From JAUILH01 sp964230215 (GTDB lineage: Bacteria > Bacteroidota > Bacteroidia > Flavobacteriales_D > JAUILH01): DNA of 64,000 nt. The stretch covers positions 62,001-126,000 of the forward strand of contig CAXRGQ010000011.1 in the NCBI GenBank assembly GCA_964230215.1, written 5' to 3'. Shown one piece after another: positions 34,326 through 43,258 of the stretch. Both the position numbers and the translations under genes were made by a program. Under the pieces are notes generated by a model. It was not told where the DNA came from. It ran no database searches and was given only the letters and a program-made list of their open reading frames with translations. Position 1 is the stretch's first letter. Each line of letters opens with the position of its first letter.

Positions 34326-36542
34326 ATGAGATTGCTGAGCACTATTCTACTATGCTGTTTCTTTGTGAACATAGAAGCACAAAGCCTTGATACATTGCTC
34401 GCATGGCAGAATAGGTCTGATCCAAAACTTAATGATTTTATAAACCAACATAGCAAACATTCAAGTCTGGCTGGCGCGCATGCTATGTACTTGATGGCTT
34501 CCAATTACTCAGCTGAAAATAAGTATGTCGCATCAGACAGTCTATACGGGCTTGCTGCAGATACATATATAAAACATGGAGCAGATTCACTTTATGTCGC
34601 CTCACTCATCAAAAGAGCATATGCCAAATATTCGCAAGGATTAATGATTGAATGCCAAGAAACGTATGAAAAGGCACTTAAACACTTCTCCAAGTATAGT
34701 AATCCGGAACAAAAAGTAAGTGTGCTTATTGGTTTGGGATGGGCACTAAGAGAACAAGCGAATCATGCTGAAGCCTTGGAGCATTATCTAAAGGCACAAT
34801 TAATAGCAGAACATCTTGCCGATACTAACTTGATAGCTAGATGTTATGGTAGAATAGCAATTGTGTATCATGTTAAAAAGGAGCATGATAAGGCACTTAG
34901 TTATTACAACAAAGCATACGCATACTATGAGAAGACCAATAATAGACAAGCCATTGGTAGTTTGGTGAACAATCTTGGTCTGTTATATGCTCACCGAGAT
35001 ATACTGGATTCTGCTATGTACTTCTATACTCTTAGTGGCAATATTGCTCGTGAGTTTGATGACGTATCTGGACAGGCCATTGCGAACGAAAATATTGGTT
35101 TGGTTTTATTGGACAAAAAGGATCCAAACAAGGCCTTAGTTCATTTTCGTAGATCTCTTAATGTTTGGGAGAGCAGGAATGACGCTTATGGTGTGTGTCA
35201 GGTGCTAGCCTACATGATGCATGCCTTTAATGATTTAGGAATGCCTGATAGTGTTTTAGCTTATGCAGATAATGCCATAAACCTATCGGTTAAAGCCGGA
35301 ACTAAGCATGTAGAAAGAGATGTTTATGACTATATATCTAAGGCGCATGAAGCAAAAGGGAATCATAAGGAAGCGCTTAAAGCATTTAAACGATTCGTTA
35401 GTTTAAAAGATAGTTTGGCTGCGATCAACAATGATGAAGAAATTGCACGTCTTGAAACCAAACATGAATACGCGGAGAAATACTTCAACGATTCATTAAG
35501 CAATATTCAGGAGAAAGTTGAACGCGAAATTCAATACGCTAAGGAGCAAGCACGGTCTCAAGAAAAAGTAAAGAAAAAACAGGCGCTCAATAACTACTTG
35601 ATGATTGGATTGGGCCTGCTTGGTGTTTTTGTTATTTACATATTGTATTCGCTTTCACAAAAGAAGAAAGCTAACAAGCTAATAAACTTCCAAAATCAAT
35701 CGTTGAGCGAGAAGAATAAGGAAATAACCGACTCTATTGAATACGCTAAACGTATACAAAAAGCAATAATACCGAGTGACAAAGAAATGGAGCGTTTATT
35801 TAAGGAGCATTTCATTCTCTATAAACCAAAGGATATTGTTGCAGGTGATTTTTATTGGACGCAAGACTTGCATAACAGAAAGTACCTGGCAGTGGCAGAC
35901 TGCACGGGGCATGGAGTACCTGGTGCCATGGTGAGTGTAGTTTGTAATAGCGGTTTAAATCGCTCCGTTAAGGAGTTTAATCAGGTGCTTCCCGGACAGA
36001 TTTTGGATAAAACTAGAGAGCTTGTGTTAGCAGAGTTTCTGAAAAGTGAGACGGATATACGAGATGGAATGGATGTTTCCTTAATCGCTATTAACAAAGG
36101 AAAAATTGAGTTTGCCGGTGCAAACAATTCGCTTTGGATAGTTCGCAATAATGAAGTTAGCATTGAAACTGCTAGCGATGACAAAATATCATTTGAAACA
36201 ATTGAAAATAAGCTACTTATTCAATTAAAGGCTAACAAGCAACCTGTCGGCAGTCATTTTAATCCACAACCATTCAGTACAATTGAAATTGATATACGGC
36301 AAGGAGATTGTATATATATGTTCTCAGATGGTTATGCCGATCAGTTTGGAGGAGATAATGGTTCTGATGCGAAACATAAAAGAGGTAAGAAGTTCAAATT
36401 ATCTCGGCTCAAAAAACTTTTGGTTGAACTAAGTGAATTACCTGCAAACGAGCAGGGAAATCGATTAAATCAAGTGTTTGAAGATTGGCGCGGCGATCTT
36501 GAGCAAATTGATGACGTTTGCGTGATAGGTGTTCGCATATAA
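34326..36542 (+). CDS. TPR sensor with C-terminal SpoIIE-type phosphatase
   Basis: 738 residues. A signal peptide (LLSTILLCCFFVNIEAQ) leads into about seven TPR units (roughly 45-370, for example EALEHYLKAQLIAEHLADT and ALSYYNKAYAYYEKTNN), then a coiled coil, one TM helix (NYLMIGLGLLGVFVIYILYSL, about 420) and a cytoplasmic PP2C/SpoIIE domain: YAKRIQKAIIP, LYKPKDIVAGDFYW, VADCTGHGVPGAMVS, MFSDGYADQFGG. The architecture matches a transmembrane receptor that relays a periplasmic TPR-bound signal to a partner-switching phosphatase. Its phosphatase domain is very similar to that of the gene at 30389-31804. Confidence 0.9.
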   Translation: MRLLSTILLCCFFVNIEAQSLDTLLAWQNRSDPKLNDFINQHSKHSSLAGAHAMYLMASNYSAENKYVASDSLYGLAADTYIKHGADSLYVASLIKRAYAKYSQGLMIECQETYEKALKHFSKYSNPEQKVSVLIGLGWALREQANHAEALEHYLKAQLIAEHLADTNLIARCYGRIAIVYHVKKEHDKALSYYNKAYAYYEKTNNRQAIGSLVNNLGLLYAHRDILDSAMYFYTLSGNIAREFDDVSGQAIANENIGLVLLDKKDPNKALVHFRRSLNVWESRNDAYGVCQVLAYMMHAFNDLGMPDSVLAYADNAINLSVKAGTKHVERDVYDYISKAHEAKGNHKEALKAFKRFVSLKDSLAAINNDEEIARLETKHEYAEKYFNDSLSNIQEKVEREIQYAKEQARSQEKVKKKQALNNYLMIGLGLLGVFVIYILYSLSQKKKANKLINFQNQSLSEKNKEITDSIEYAKRIQKAIIPSDKEMERLFKEHFILYKPKDIVAGDFYWTQDLHNRKYLAVADCTGHGVPGAMVSVVCNSGLNRSVKEFNQVLPGQILDKTRELVLAEFLKSETDIRDGMDVSLIAINKGKIEFAGANNSLWIVRNNEVSIETASDDKISFETIENKLLIQLKANKQPVGSHFNPQPFSTIEIDIRQGDCIYMFSDGYADQFGGDNGSDAKHKRGKKFKLSRLKKLLVELSELPANEQGNRLNQVFEDWRGDLEQIDDVCVIGVRI

Positions 36543-36598
36543 TGCTACTACCTACACGGTTGGTGTCCGCGTATAATTTCTCTTAGAAACTAAAGTGA

Positions 36599-38017
36599 AT
36601 GAGAATGCAAAAAATATTAGATATGAAGTTAATGCTTAGTATTATTGGTTTTATTTCTCTAAACCTGTCATTTGCACAGTCATTTGAAGGGCATTGGCTT
36701 GGTAAACTCAGTATTGGGGGTGTTAAGTTAAAAGTGGTCATGCATTTTGAGAAAAATGGTGATAAATGGGAAGGCACCATGGATAGCCCAGATCAAAGCG
36801 CCTTTGATATTCCAATTTCTCGAATTGAAGTGGTAAATCAAGATAGTTTGATTATTGGTGTGATGCAAGCAATGCTGCTTTACAACGGTAAATTAACCCA
36901 TCCTGATACCATTGTTGGTACCGTATTGCAAGGTGGTCAAAAGGTGCCTTTGGTGATGGGACGAACTACCTTAGAGTCGCTTACAGTCAAACGCCCGCAA
37001 ACACCAAAAGCGCCATTTTCTTATAACGCGGAAGAAGTTGAATTTGTAAATAAAAAAGCTGACATAACCCTAGCAGGGACACTTACCTATCCCAAGGAAG
37101 GCGAGAATTTTCCAGCTGTAATCTTAGTAAGTGGCAGTGGTCCCCAAGATAGAGATGAAACTATTATGCAGCATCATCCATTTTGGGTAATTGCAGATTA
37201 TCTCAGTAGCAGAGGTATTGCAGTTTTAAGATTTGATGATAGAGGCGTTGGAAAGTCCAAGGGAAATTTCGCAAGTGCAACAACTTTTGATTTTGCAAAT
37301 GATGTTGAAGCAGCACTTGACTACTTAATGAAAGATAAACGCATTGATAAAAAGAATATTGGTATTGTTGGGCATAGTGAAGGCGGATTAATTGCTCCCA
37401 TTGTGGCAAGCAGAAATAAAAGCCTGAATCATATTGTGCTCCTTGCTGGTCCTGGTGTGAGAGGAGATAGTATTATTGGTATGCAAAGTCGACTAATTAT
37501 GAAGGCAGATGGTTATAGCGAAGAAGAAATCGCTTCAGATATGAAGCTGATCGATCATGTACTCAAAATTATTGCAAGTGACATGGAAATTCCAGCCATC
37601 AAGGATAGTGTCTCATCATACCTAACAAAAGAAATAAATGCGATTCCTGATAGCTTATTACCAGAAGGCACAACCAAACAAATGCTTTTGATGCAAAGTA
37701 TTCCTCGTTATAAGAATGATTGGATGATAAACTTTATTCGATTAGACCCAATCCCCTATCTTCAAAAGCTCAGATGTGATGTGTTTGCTGTAAATGGTGG
37801 TAAAGATTTACAAGTTCCGCCAAACGAGAATATAGAAGCCATTAAATCTGCTCTTGAAGAGAGTAAATCAAAATCATTTGAGACAAAAATATACCCTAAT
37901 TTGAATCATTTGTTCCAAAACTGTGATACTGGAAGTCCCACCGAATATGGGGATATCGAAGAATCATTCAGCCCTGAGGTGTTAGAAGATCTGCACAATT
38001 GGATAATTAACCGCTAA
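36599..38017 (+). CDS. Exported alpha/beta hydrolase (S9/S33-like)
   Basis: 472 residues. A signal peptide (LMLSIIGFISLNLSFAQ) is followed by an N-terminal beta-barrel-like domain (about 30-130, SFEGHWLGKLSIGGVKLKVV) and an alpha/beta hydrolase domain: VSGSGPQDRDE, DDRGVGKSKG, the nucleophile elbow GHSEGG (Ser260), acid loop NGGKDLQVPP and catalytic His in NLNHLFQ. The combination is common in Bacteroidota exported esterases or peptidases; substrate unknown. The start could be 36599, 36605 or 36623; the last gives the most compact signal peptide. Confidence 0.88.
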   Translation: MRMQKILDMKLMLSIIGFISLNLSFAQSFEGHWLGKLSIGGVKLKVVMHFEKNGDKWEGTMDSPDQSAFDIPISRIEVVNQDSLIIGVMQAMLLYNGKLTHPDTIVGTVLQGGQKVPLVMGRTTLESLTVKRPQTPKAPFSYNAEEVEFVNKKADITLAGTLTYPKEGENFPAVILVSGSGPQDRDETIMQHHPFWVIADYLSSRGIAVLRFDDRGVGKSKGNFASATTFDFANDVEAALDYLMKDKRIDKKNIGIVGHSEGGLIAPIVASRNKSLNHIVLLAGPGVRGDSIIGMQSRLIMKADGYSEEEIASDMKLIDHVLKIIASDMEIPAIKDSVSSYLTKEINAIPDSLLPEGTTKQMLLMQSIPRYKNDWMINFIRLDPIPYLQKLRCDVFAVNGGKDLQVPPNENIEAIKSALEESKSKSFETKIYPNLNHLFQNCDTGSPTEYGDIEESFSPEVLEDLHNWIINR

Positions 38018-38058
38018 TTTATTTTCACTTTTTCGTCACACGTATATACTTTGTAAGA

Positions 38059-38083
38059 TATATTTGTTGCAACAATAAATGTA
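38059..38083 (+). promoter_or_regulatory. Promoter with overlapping palindromic operator upstream of the nitroreductase
   Basis: TATATTTG (38059-38066) fits the -7 box. The perfect 12-bp palindrome TTGTTGCAACAA (38064-38075) overlaps its end, and a related half-site GTAACAAC follows (about 38081-38088). The geometry suggests repression by a dimeric regulator, not encoded nearby. Confidence 0.45.
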
Positions 38084-38092
38084 ACAACACAA

Positions 38093-38722
38093 ATGAAACT
38101 GATTGACGACTTAAAGTGGAGATATGCCACAAAAAAATTTGATACAACTAAAAAAGTATCCGAAGAAGATTTGAATACCATATTGGAAGCGATACGCTTA
38201 TCGCCTACCTCATATGGTCTGCAATTACTTAAGGTATTTGTTATCAAGGATGAAGCAACTAGAGAAAAGTTAAAAGCAGCTGCTTGGAATCAGGCACAAG
38301 TAACAGACGCTTCTCACCTATTGGTTTTTACAGCGTATGCTAAAGTAAATGATGGAGACATTGATGACTATATTAATTTGAAAGCAGAGGTATCTGGTAT
38401 GGATGCTAATGATCTTAAAGGTTATGGTGATTTTATGAAAAACACAATCAGTGCCCAGTCAGACGAAAGCACAAAAATATGGACAAGCAAACAAACCTAT
38501 ATAACGCTGGGACACGCCTTAATTGCGGCAGCTCAACTCGGCATTGATGCTTGTCCAATGGAAGGTTTTGATCCCAATCAATTCGATGAAATATTAGGCT
38601 TAAAAGAACAGGGCTTAGCTACCACTGTTATTGCAGCAATTGGATACCGTTCTGATGAGGACGCTACAGCAAAAGCACCAAAAGTTAGAAAATCTAGTAA
38701 GCAGCTGTTTGAGCATATTTAA
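38093..38722 (+). CDS. NAD(P)H-dependent nitroreductase family protein (NfsB-like)
   Basis: 209 residues of the FMN nitroreductase fold. The N-terminal block WRYATKKFD and RLSPTSYGLQ is the FMN-binding signature of the NfsB/YfkO group, and TYITLGHALIAAAQLGIDACPMEGFD plus AAIGYRSDED complete the fold. It reduces quinones, nitro compounds or enones with NAD(P)H as a homodimer; the physiological substrate is unknown. It is a single-gene unit with its own promoter palindrome and a strong terminator. Confidence 0.93.
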   Translation: MKLIDDLKWRYATKKFDTTKKVSEEDLNTILEAIRLSPTSYGLQLLKVFVIKDEATREKLKAAAWNQAQVTDASHLLVFTAYAKVNDGDIDDYINLKAEVSGMDANDLKGYGDFMKNTISAQSDESTKIWTSKQTYITLGHALIAAAQLGIDACPMEGFDPNQFDEILGLKEQGLATTVIAAIGYRSDEDATAKAPKVRKSSKQLFEHI

Positions 38723-38745
38723 TCAAACAAGCACATAGTTTCGCA

Positions 38746-38771
38746 AAAAGGGCTGCACATGCAGCCCTTTT
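38746..38771 (+). terminator. Rho-independent terminator after the nitroreductase
   Basis: 11-bp stem AAAAGGGCTGC/GCAGCCCTTTT with loop ACAT, followed by TATTATTTTT. The stem is nearly identical to the terminator after clpC at 57086. Confidence 0.9.
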
Positions 38772-38785
38772 ATTATTTTTGGGCC

Positions 38786-39268
38786 ATGGGATTATTCGGA
38801 AAAATGTTTGTGAGCAAAAGTGCTGATGAAATTGTGACTAACAAGATTAATGACTTTCAAGGCACGGTAATGGCTGAGGGTGATAACAATCAACTATTCG
38901 CTGGATGCTATATAGTGAACGAGTTTAAGTTTATTCGCCTTGTGCTTATTGGTGAACATAAGCTTAAGAGCCTTGATGGTGCTGATGCAATTATCTCAAC
39001 GGACAAAGATGATATTGAATTGGAGTCGGATTGTACCGAAATTGAAACCGAAAATTCCGCTACACTTAATAAGTCCATTACTAGCATAGAGTTTAATATT
39101 GACGATGAATTGGAGAAAATGATTCTAGAGTCTGATTTGAAATCAATTTCAATTAGTGTCAAGAGAAACAAGTATCAACTTGAATTTGTTAATGTGGCAA
39201 AATTCAAAGAGGCTCTGACGGCTTCAATTGATTTAGATGTTACTGTCGAATTCGAAGAGGAAGAATGA
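38786..39268 (+). CDS. Cytoplasmic acidic protein of unknown function
   Basis: 160 residues from the ATG at 38786. The frame is open to an ATG at 38759, but that lies within the terminator hairpin and is rejected. The sequence starts MGLFGKMFVSKSADEIV, has strands such as FAGCYIVNEFKFIRLVLIG, and a strongly acidic tail (DVTVEFEEEE). No domain is recognised; spacing of strands and helices suggests a small alpha/beta fold. The stop overlaps the next start by 4 nt (ATGA). Confidence 0.75.
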   Translation: MGLFGKMFVSKSADEIVTNKINDFQGTVMAEGDNNQLFAGCYIVNEFKFIRLVLIGEHKLKSLDGADAIISTDKDDIELESDCTEIETENSATLNKSITSIEFNIDDELEKMILESDLKSISISVKRNKYQLEFVNVAKFKEALTASIDLDVTVEFEEEE

Positions 39269-39576
39269 TTGTAAGCATAACAAAGCTAGAAAGAAAGAGT
39301 CTATGGGTGCTACCACGGTTTTTTAAGCACGTATTCCGCATAAATAAACAATTGAAGAGCAGTAAGTGCATTGAATTCGCCACTAGCGGCAGGGGTAACT
39401 GCAGCTACACTAAGAGTTTGTGGCAGAGCGAAAAAGATATGATCGAATTTGTGACATCTGGCGCTCATCTTAGTGCTATGAAGGACATCAAAAGAATTGC
39501 AAGATCAACCAAAGTGAAACATTATGAAGCAGACAAGCTGCCAGAATGGGAGTTTGTTTTTATGGAGCTTGCTTAG
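39265..39576 (+). CDS. Small dimeric alpha-beta-barrel-like protein
   Basis: 103 residues beginning MIVSITKLERKSLWVLP, with FATSGRGNCSYTKSLWQSEKDMIEFVTSGAHLSAM and the final strand EWEFVFMEL. The strand-helix-strand pattern with a Trp-containing middle strand resembles antibiotic-biosynthesis-monooxygenase or DUF3291-like ferredoxin folds; this is tentative. It is translationally coupled to the preceding acidic protein, suggesting a joint function. Confidence 0.7.
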   Translation: MIVSITKLERKSLWVLPRFFKHVFRINKQLKSSKCIEFATSGRGNCSYTKSLWQSEKDMIEFVTSGAHLSAMKDIKRIARSTKVKHYEADKLPEWEFVFMELA

Positions 39577-39600
39577 GCAACTTTCAATTATTTTTTAAGG

Positions 39601-39608
39601 TAATTTTG
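39601..39608 (+). promoter_or_regulatory. -7 box for the DUF3050-mnmA pair
   Basis: TAATTTTG, 9 nt before the ATG at 39618. It supports that ATG over the longer open frame that begins at 39546. Confidence 0.45.
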
Positions 39609-39617
39609 CACAGAATT

Positions 39618-40400
39618 ATGAATGCACATTTTGACAAACTTGATATTAGCCTTACTCATATAAGAGAAAAGTTAAGAAATCATCCTTTATATGGCCATCT
39701 CGAGACTATAGAGGATATTCGCGTTTTTGCAGGTCAGCATGCATTTGCTGTGTGGGATTTTATGTCTTTATTGAAAGCCTTACAAATAGAGTTGACGTGC
39801 ACTAAATGTCCCTGGACGCCCAATGGTAATGGGAAAATTGCCCGTTTTATTAATGAAATTGTTTGGGCTGAAGAAAGTGATGTACTTGAGGATGGCACTG
39901 TTATGAGTCATTATGAGATGTACATTGATGCTATGAAAGATTTGGGTGCGGACACACGACAAATCGAGTATTTTGTTGCTCGCGTTGCCGATGGAGATTC
40001 TCCTGATGAAGCACTAGAACATGTTGAGATTCATGAATACACGAAGAAGTTCGTTAAGACTACATTTGATATAATTGCCAGAAATAAAGCGCATGAAATT
40101 GCTGCTGCTTTTACTTTCGGAAGAGAGGATTTAATTCCGGATATGTTTATTCAAATTTTAAGAAAAGCGAACAAAGATGGATTAAATACTGCCAAGTTTA
40201 CCTACTATCTAGAACGTCATATAGAGTTAGATGGAGATGAACATGGACCGCTTGCTCTCAAGATGATAAATGAATTGTGTGGCGATGATATTTTAAAGTG
40301 GCAAGAAGTTGAAACAACTGCTATTAAGTGTCTTGAAGCGCGCTATGAACTTTGGACAGCAGCACAAAACATGATAATAAATAATAGAATACAGCATTAA
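39618..40400 (+). CDS. DUF3050 family protein (heme-oxygenase-like fold)
   Basis: 260 residues from the ATG at 39618, all-helical. Landmarks are LRNHPLYGHLETIEDIRVFAGQHAFAVWDFMSL, the EDG and SHYEMY segments and FTFGREDLIPDMF near the centre; conserved His/Glu/Asp spacing recalls diiron or heme-oxygenase-like enzymes. Function is unknown. The stop shares 1 nt with the mnmA ATG (TAATG), so the two are tightly coupled. Confidence 0.85.
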   Translation: MNAHFDKLDISLTHIREKLRNHPLYGHLETIEDIRVFAGQHAFAVWDFMSLLKALQIELTCTKCPWTPNGNGKIARFINEIVWAEESDVLEDGTVMSHYEMYIDAMKDLGADTRQIEYFVARVADGDSPDEALEHVEIHEYTKKFVKTTFDIIARNKAHEIAAAFTFGREDLIPDMFIQILRKANKDGLNTAKFTYYLERHIELDGDEHGPLALKMINELCGDDILKWQEVETTAIKCLEARYELWTAAQNMIINNRIQH

Positions 40401-41569
40401 TGGAGACAGTAGTCGTTGGTTTATCTGGAGGCGTTGATTCGAGCGTAACTGCCTATCTTTTGAAAGAACAGGGCTACAATGTTGTAGGTATGTTTATGAA
40501 GAATTGGCACGACACTTCAGTAACCATTTCAGACGAATGTCCCTGGGAGGAAGATGCGAATGATGCCTTGTTGGTTGCAGATACTTTGGGTATCCCATTT
40601 CATACAATCGATCTTAGTGAAGAGTACCGTGAACGTATTGTAGACTATATGTTCACCGAGTATGAAGCTGGAAGAACTCCCAATCCAGATGTCTTGTGTA
40701 ACAGAGAGATTAAGTTTGATGTCTTCCTTAAGCATGCTATGGCTCTGGGAGCGGATTATGTCGCAACTGGTCATTATTGCCGGAAATCTGAGGAAGAAAT
40801 AGAAGGTCAAAAGGTCTATAATTTGTTGGCAGGTTTGGATCCAAATAAAGATCAAAGCTATTTTTTATGTCAACTAAACCAGCATCAATTGGAAAAGGCG
40901 CTTTTCCCAATAGGCGAACTGCTTAAGTCTGAGGTTAGAGCTATTGCTGAAAAAGCAGGCTTAAGCACGGCAAAGAAAAAAGACTCGCAGGGCTTATGTT
41001 TCATTGGAAAAGTTAAGCTCCCAGATTTCTTAAAACAGCAATTAAAGCCAAAAACCGGAAATATTGTTGAGATTGACAGCGATCACGCAATGCATACCAG
41101 TAGTACTGATGGTATAGAAGAAGAAGCAACACCTTTTAAATATAACGAAGAGGATGGCAAAGTTGTGGGACAACATCACGGTGCTCATTACTTCACAATT
41201 GGTCAGAGGAAGGGGTTAGATGTGGGAGGTACTCCCCTGCCCTTGTTTGTAATCGCAACTGATGTAAATACGAACACAGTGTATGTTGGACAAGGAGATA
41301 ATCATCCAGGCTTATTCAGGAATGCCTTGAAAATCGAGATGGAAGACATCCATTTCTTAAGGGAAGACATGCGCTTGTCAACAGGAGAGTCGCGGGAATT
41401 CGATATACGTATTCGCTATCGTCAGCCCCTTGCTAAAGGTAAGTTGCACATGAAATCAGATGCTTTGTATATCGAGTTCTATGAAGCTATGAAAAGTATT
41501 ACTGCAGGACAGTTCGCCGCATGGTATCTAGAGGACAAATTAATCGGATCAGGTGTAATTCAGGCTTAG
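40400..41569 (+). CDS. mnmA: tRNA-specific 2-thiouridylase MnmA
   Basis: Adenylates and thiolates U34 of tRNA Lys, Glu and Gln to give s2U. The 389 residues include the PP-loop SGGVDSS (9-15), MKNWHD, the catalytic Cys100 in NPDVLCN, the conserved GHYC block, the second catalytic Cys200 in KDSQGLCFIG, and the C-terminal beta domain with GQHHGAHYFTIGQRKGL and FYEAMKSITAGQFAAWY. An acidic insertion (about 225-255) precedes the beta domain. Its stop shares 4 nt (TTAG) with the convergent GT9 gene. Confidence 0.97.
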   Translation: METVVVGLSGGVDSSVTAYLLKEQGYNVVGMFMKNWHDTSVTISDECPWEEDANDALLVADTLGIPFHTIDLSEEYRERIVDYMFTEYEAGRTPNPDVLCNREIKFDVFLKHAMALGADYVATGHYCRKSEEEIEGQKVYNLLAGLDPNKDQSYFLCQLNQHQLEKALFPIGELLKSEVRAIAEKAGLSTAKKKDSQGLCFIGKVKLPDFLKQQLKPKTGNIVEIDSDHAMHTSSTDGIEEEATPFKYNEEDGKVVGQHHGAHYFTIGQRKGLDVGGTPLPLFVIATDVNTNTVYVGQGDNHPGLFRNALKIEMEDIHFLREDMRLSTGESREFDIRIRYRQPLAKGKLHMKSDALYIEFYEAMKSITAGQFAAWYLEDKLIGSGVIQA

Positions 41570-42528
41570 GCCGTCATCTTTTCAACTGCATTCATTACTC
41601 TAAGGGGAGAAATTGTATTGATGGCCAATCTGTTGTCAACGTTTTTTGGAGTTAGCACTAATGCCCTGCTTCCCACTGGCTGCCAACGTCCCGGATGAAT
41701 GGGTTTGATATCAACAAATAAGCCTATCGCATTCACATTATACATAGCTGCAATGTGCAAGGGACCAGTTGAACAGGCAATAATACCCCAAGAATTTTTA
41801 ATCAAGTCAACTAATTCAAGTAAGCTTAGTTTTCCAGTATGATCTACAAGCGAATCATTAAAGTTAAAGGCATCTCTGAAACCTGCTCCCTCCTCTTCAG
41901 TCCCAGTAACTCCAACAGTATAACCAGCTTTGATGAGTTTGTCGCTCAAGCCAACAAAGTTGCTAATCGACCATTCAACGGCACTTCCTTTAGAGCCTGG
42001 GTGGATTAATACGTGTTTAGATTTAATAAGACCATCCACCTGCTTAACGCCGTATAGTTTCGTTAACTCGGACAATTTCGGATGATGATTTATGCCTAAT
42101 CCTTTAAGCAGTTTGAAATTCAATTGTGCTTCATGAAACTCAGATCGCTTTCTGCTAAAGTGAACCGGTTTATTGCAATTAAGGAGATGAAATACACGTC
42201 CTGTAGTGCCAACTCTGTACTTTATGCCTGCCTCTTTCGCTGCAATTGCAATCTCCTTCCTAGGGAAAACGTGGATAATTGCATCAGCCTTAAGCGATTT
42301 TAAAGTAGCCGTTAAATCCTTGTCATCTTCACTAAACACGGCGAAATCATCAATATGTCTTGAGGCTTTAATCACATCCGCGACATAAGCTTTACCCAGA
42401 TATATAATCTTGATTTTCGGGTTAATAGACTTGATATATCCACACAGAGGAAGTGTAAGAACACTGTCTCCAATGCTATCTGTTCTACTAATTATAATGG
42501 ATGATATCTTATTTAGAAGTTTCGACAT
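41566..42528 (-). CDS. GT9 family heptosyltransferase-like LPS core enzyme
   Basis: 320 residues with the two-Rossmann GT-B layout of WaaC/WaaF/RfaQ. Visible features are ISRTDSIGDSVLTLPL near the N-terminus, the donor-site motif LIHPGSKGSAVEWS in the middle, and IIACSTGPLHIAAMYNV, a hallmark of ADP-heptose transferases. It probably adds heptose or a related sugar to the inner LPS core at the cytoplasmic face of the inner membrane. The start overlaps the GT2 gene by 20 nt; it is the last gene of a three-gene operon. Confidence 0.9.
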   Translation of the reverse strand: MSKLLNKISSIIISRTDSIGDSVLTLPLCGYIKSINPKIKIIYLGKAYVADVIKASRHIDDFAVFSEDDKDLTATLKSLKADAIIHVFPRKEIAIAAKEAGIKYRVGTTGRVFHLLNCNKPVHFSRKRSEFHEAQLNFKLLKGLGINHHPKLSELTKLYGVKQVDGLIKSKHVLIHPGSKGSAVEWSISNFVGLSDKLIKAGYTVGVTGTEEEGAGFRDAFNFNDSLVDHTGKLSLLELVDLIKNSWGIIACSTGPLHIAAMYNVNAIGLFVDIKPIHPGRWQPVGSRALVLTPKNVDNRLAINTISPLRVMNAVEKMTA

Positions 42529-43258
42529 TTAGTCTCCTTAGTTCTTTATATTTTACAATATTTGATGCGGCAGATATTCTGGCAATATTCCAACCCGCCT
42601 TGCCATCTAAAAATCCCAGCTTAATAAAATATACTGAAATAAATTTAGCTATCGCACTAATGTACGGTTTAAGTGGGCCTGCCTTCTTACCTTTTGCATT
42701 CATTTTTTGAGCGGTCAATACGGAATACTTATCTGCCCTTGCTCTGTGATCTTTTGTGTCGTAATACGAGTAATGGTGAAGTTCTCCGTTCAGCTCTTGT
42801 ACCGAGTAATCTTTTAAATTTAACTCTTCATGCACATAAGCGCCTTCCCATACTACATCTTTTGGAAACAAGCGTACTTTTTTATCTGGATACCAACCGC
42901 AGTGCTTTACCCATGTACCCATGTAATTAGTTAATCTGTTTAGTGAGTATGCATTACTTAAACCCTTGTCTTTATGTTGTTTAATCGATTCTTTAAGCTC
43001 CTCCGATAAGCATTCGTCCGCATCAATAGATAAAATATAATCATACTTAGCTAAACTGTTCGCATAATTTTTACTTGCTGAGTAACCTAGCCATTCTTTT
43101 TCAATAAAACGAACGTTCAAGTCTTCGCATATGGCTTTAGTGTTATCAGTCGAATACGAATCAAGAACGATAATTTCATCACAAACATCCTGCATAGATT
43201 TTATACAGCGTTCGATATTACGCTCCTCGTTTAACGTTATAACCACTCCACTAATCAT
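42509..43258 (-). CDS. GT2 family glycosyltransferase (WaaE/KdtX-like)
   Basis: 249 residues. The GT-A N-terminus ISGVVITLNEERNIERCIKS and the donor-site SIDADECLS (DxD-like) are clear; EIIVLDSYSTDNT and FIEKEWLGYSASKNYA match the WaaE/KdtX type that adds glucose to heptose I of the LPS core. The HHYSYYDTKDHRARADKYS block is also typical. The stop overlaps the GT9 gene by 20 nt, and its start abuts the upstream membrane protein by 1 nt. Confidence 0.9.
   Translation of the reverse strand: MISGVVITLNEERNIERCIKSMQDVCDEIIVLDSYSTDNTKAICEDLNVRFIEKEWLGYSASKNYANSLAKYDYILSIDADECLSEELKESIKQHKDKGLSNAYSLNRLTNYMGTWVKHCGWYPDKKVRLFPKDVVWEGAYVHEELNLKDYSVQELNGELHHYSYYDTKDHRARADKYSVLTAQKMNAKGKKAGPLKPYISAIAKFISVYFIKLGFLDGKAGWNIARISAASNIVKYKELRRLNVETSK

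Noticed and set aside
38759..38785. Upstream ATG of the acidic protein gene
   Set aside because: It is within the nitroreductase terminator hairpin.
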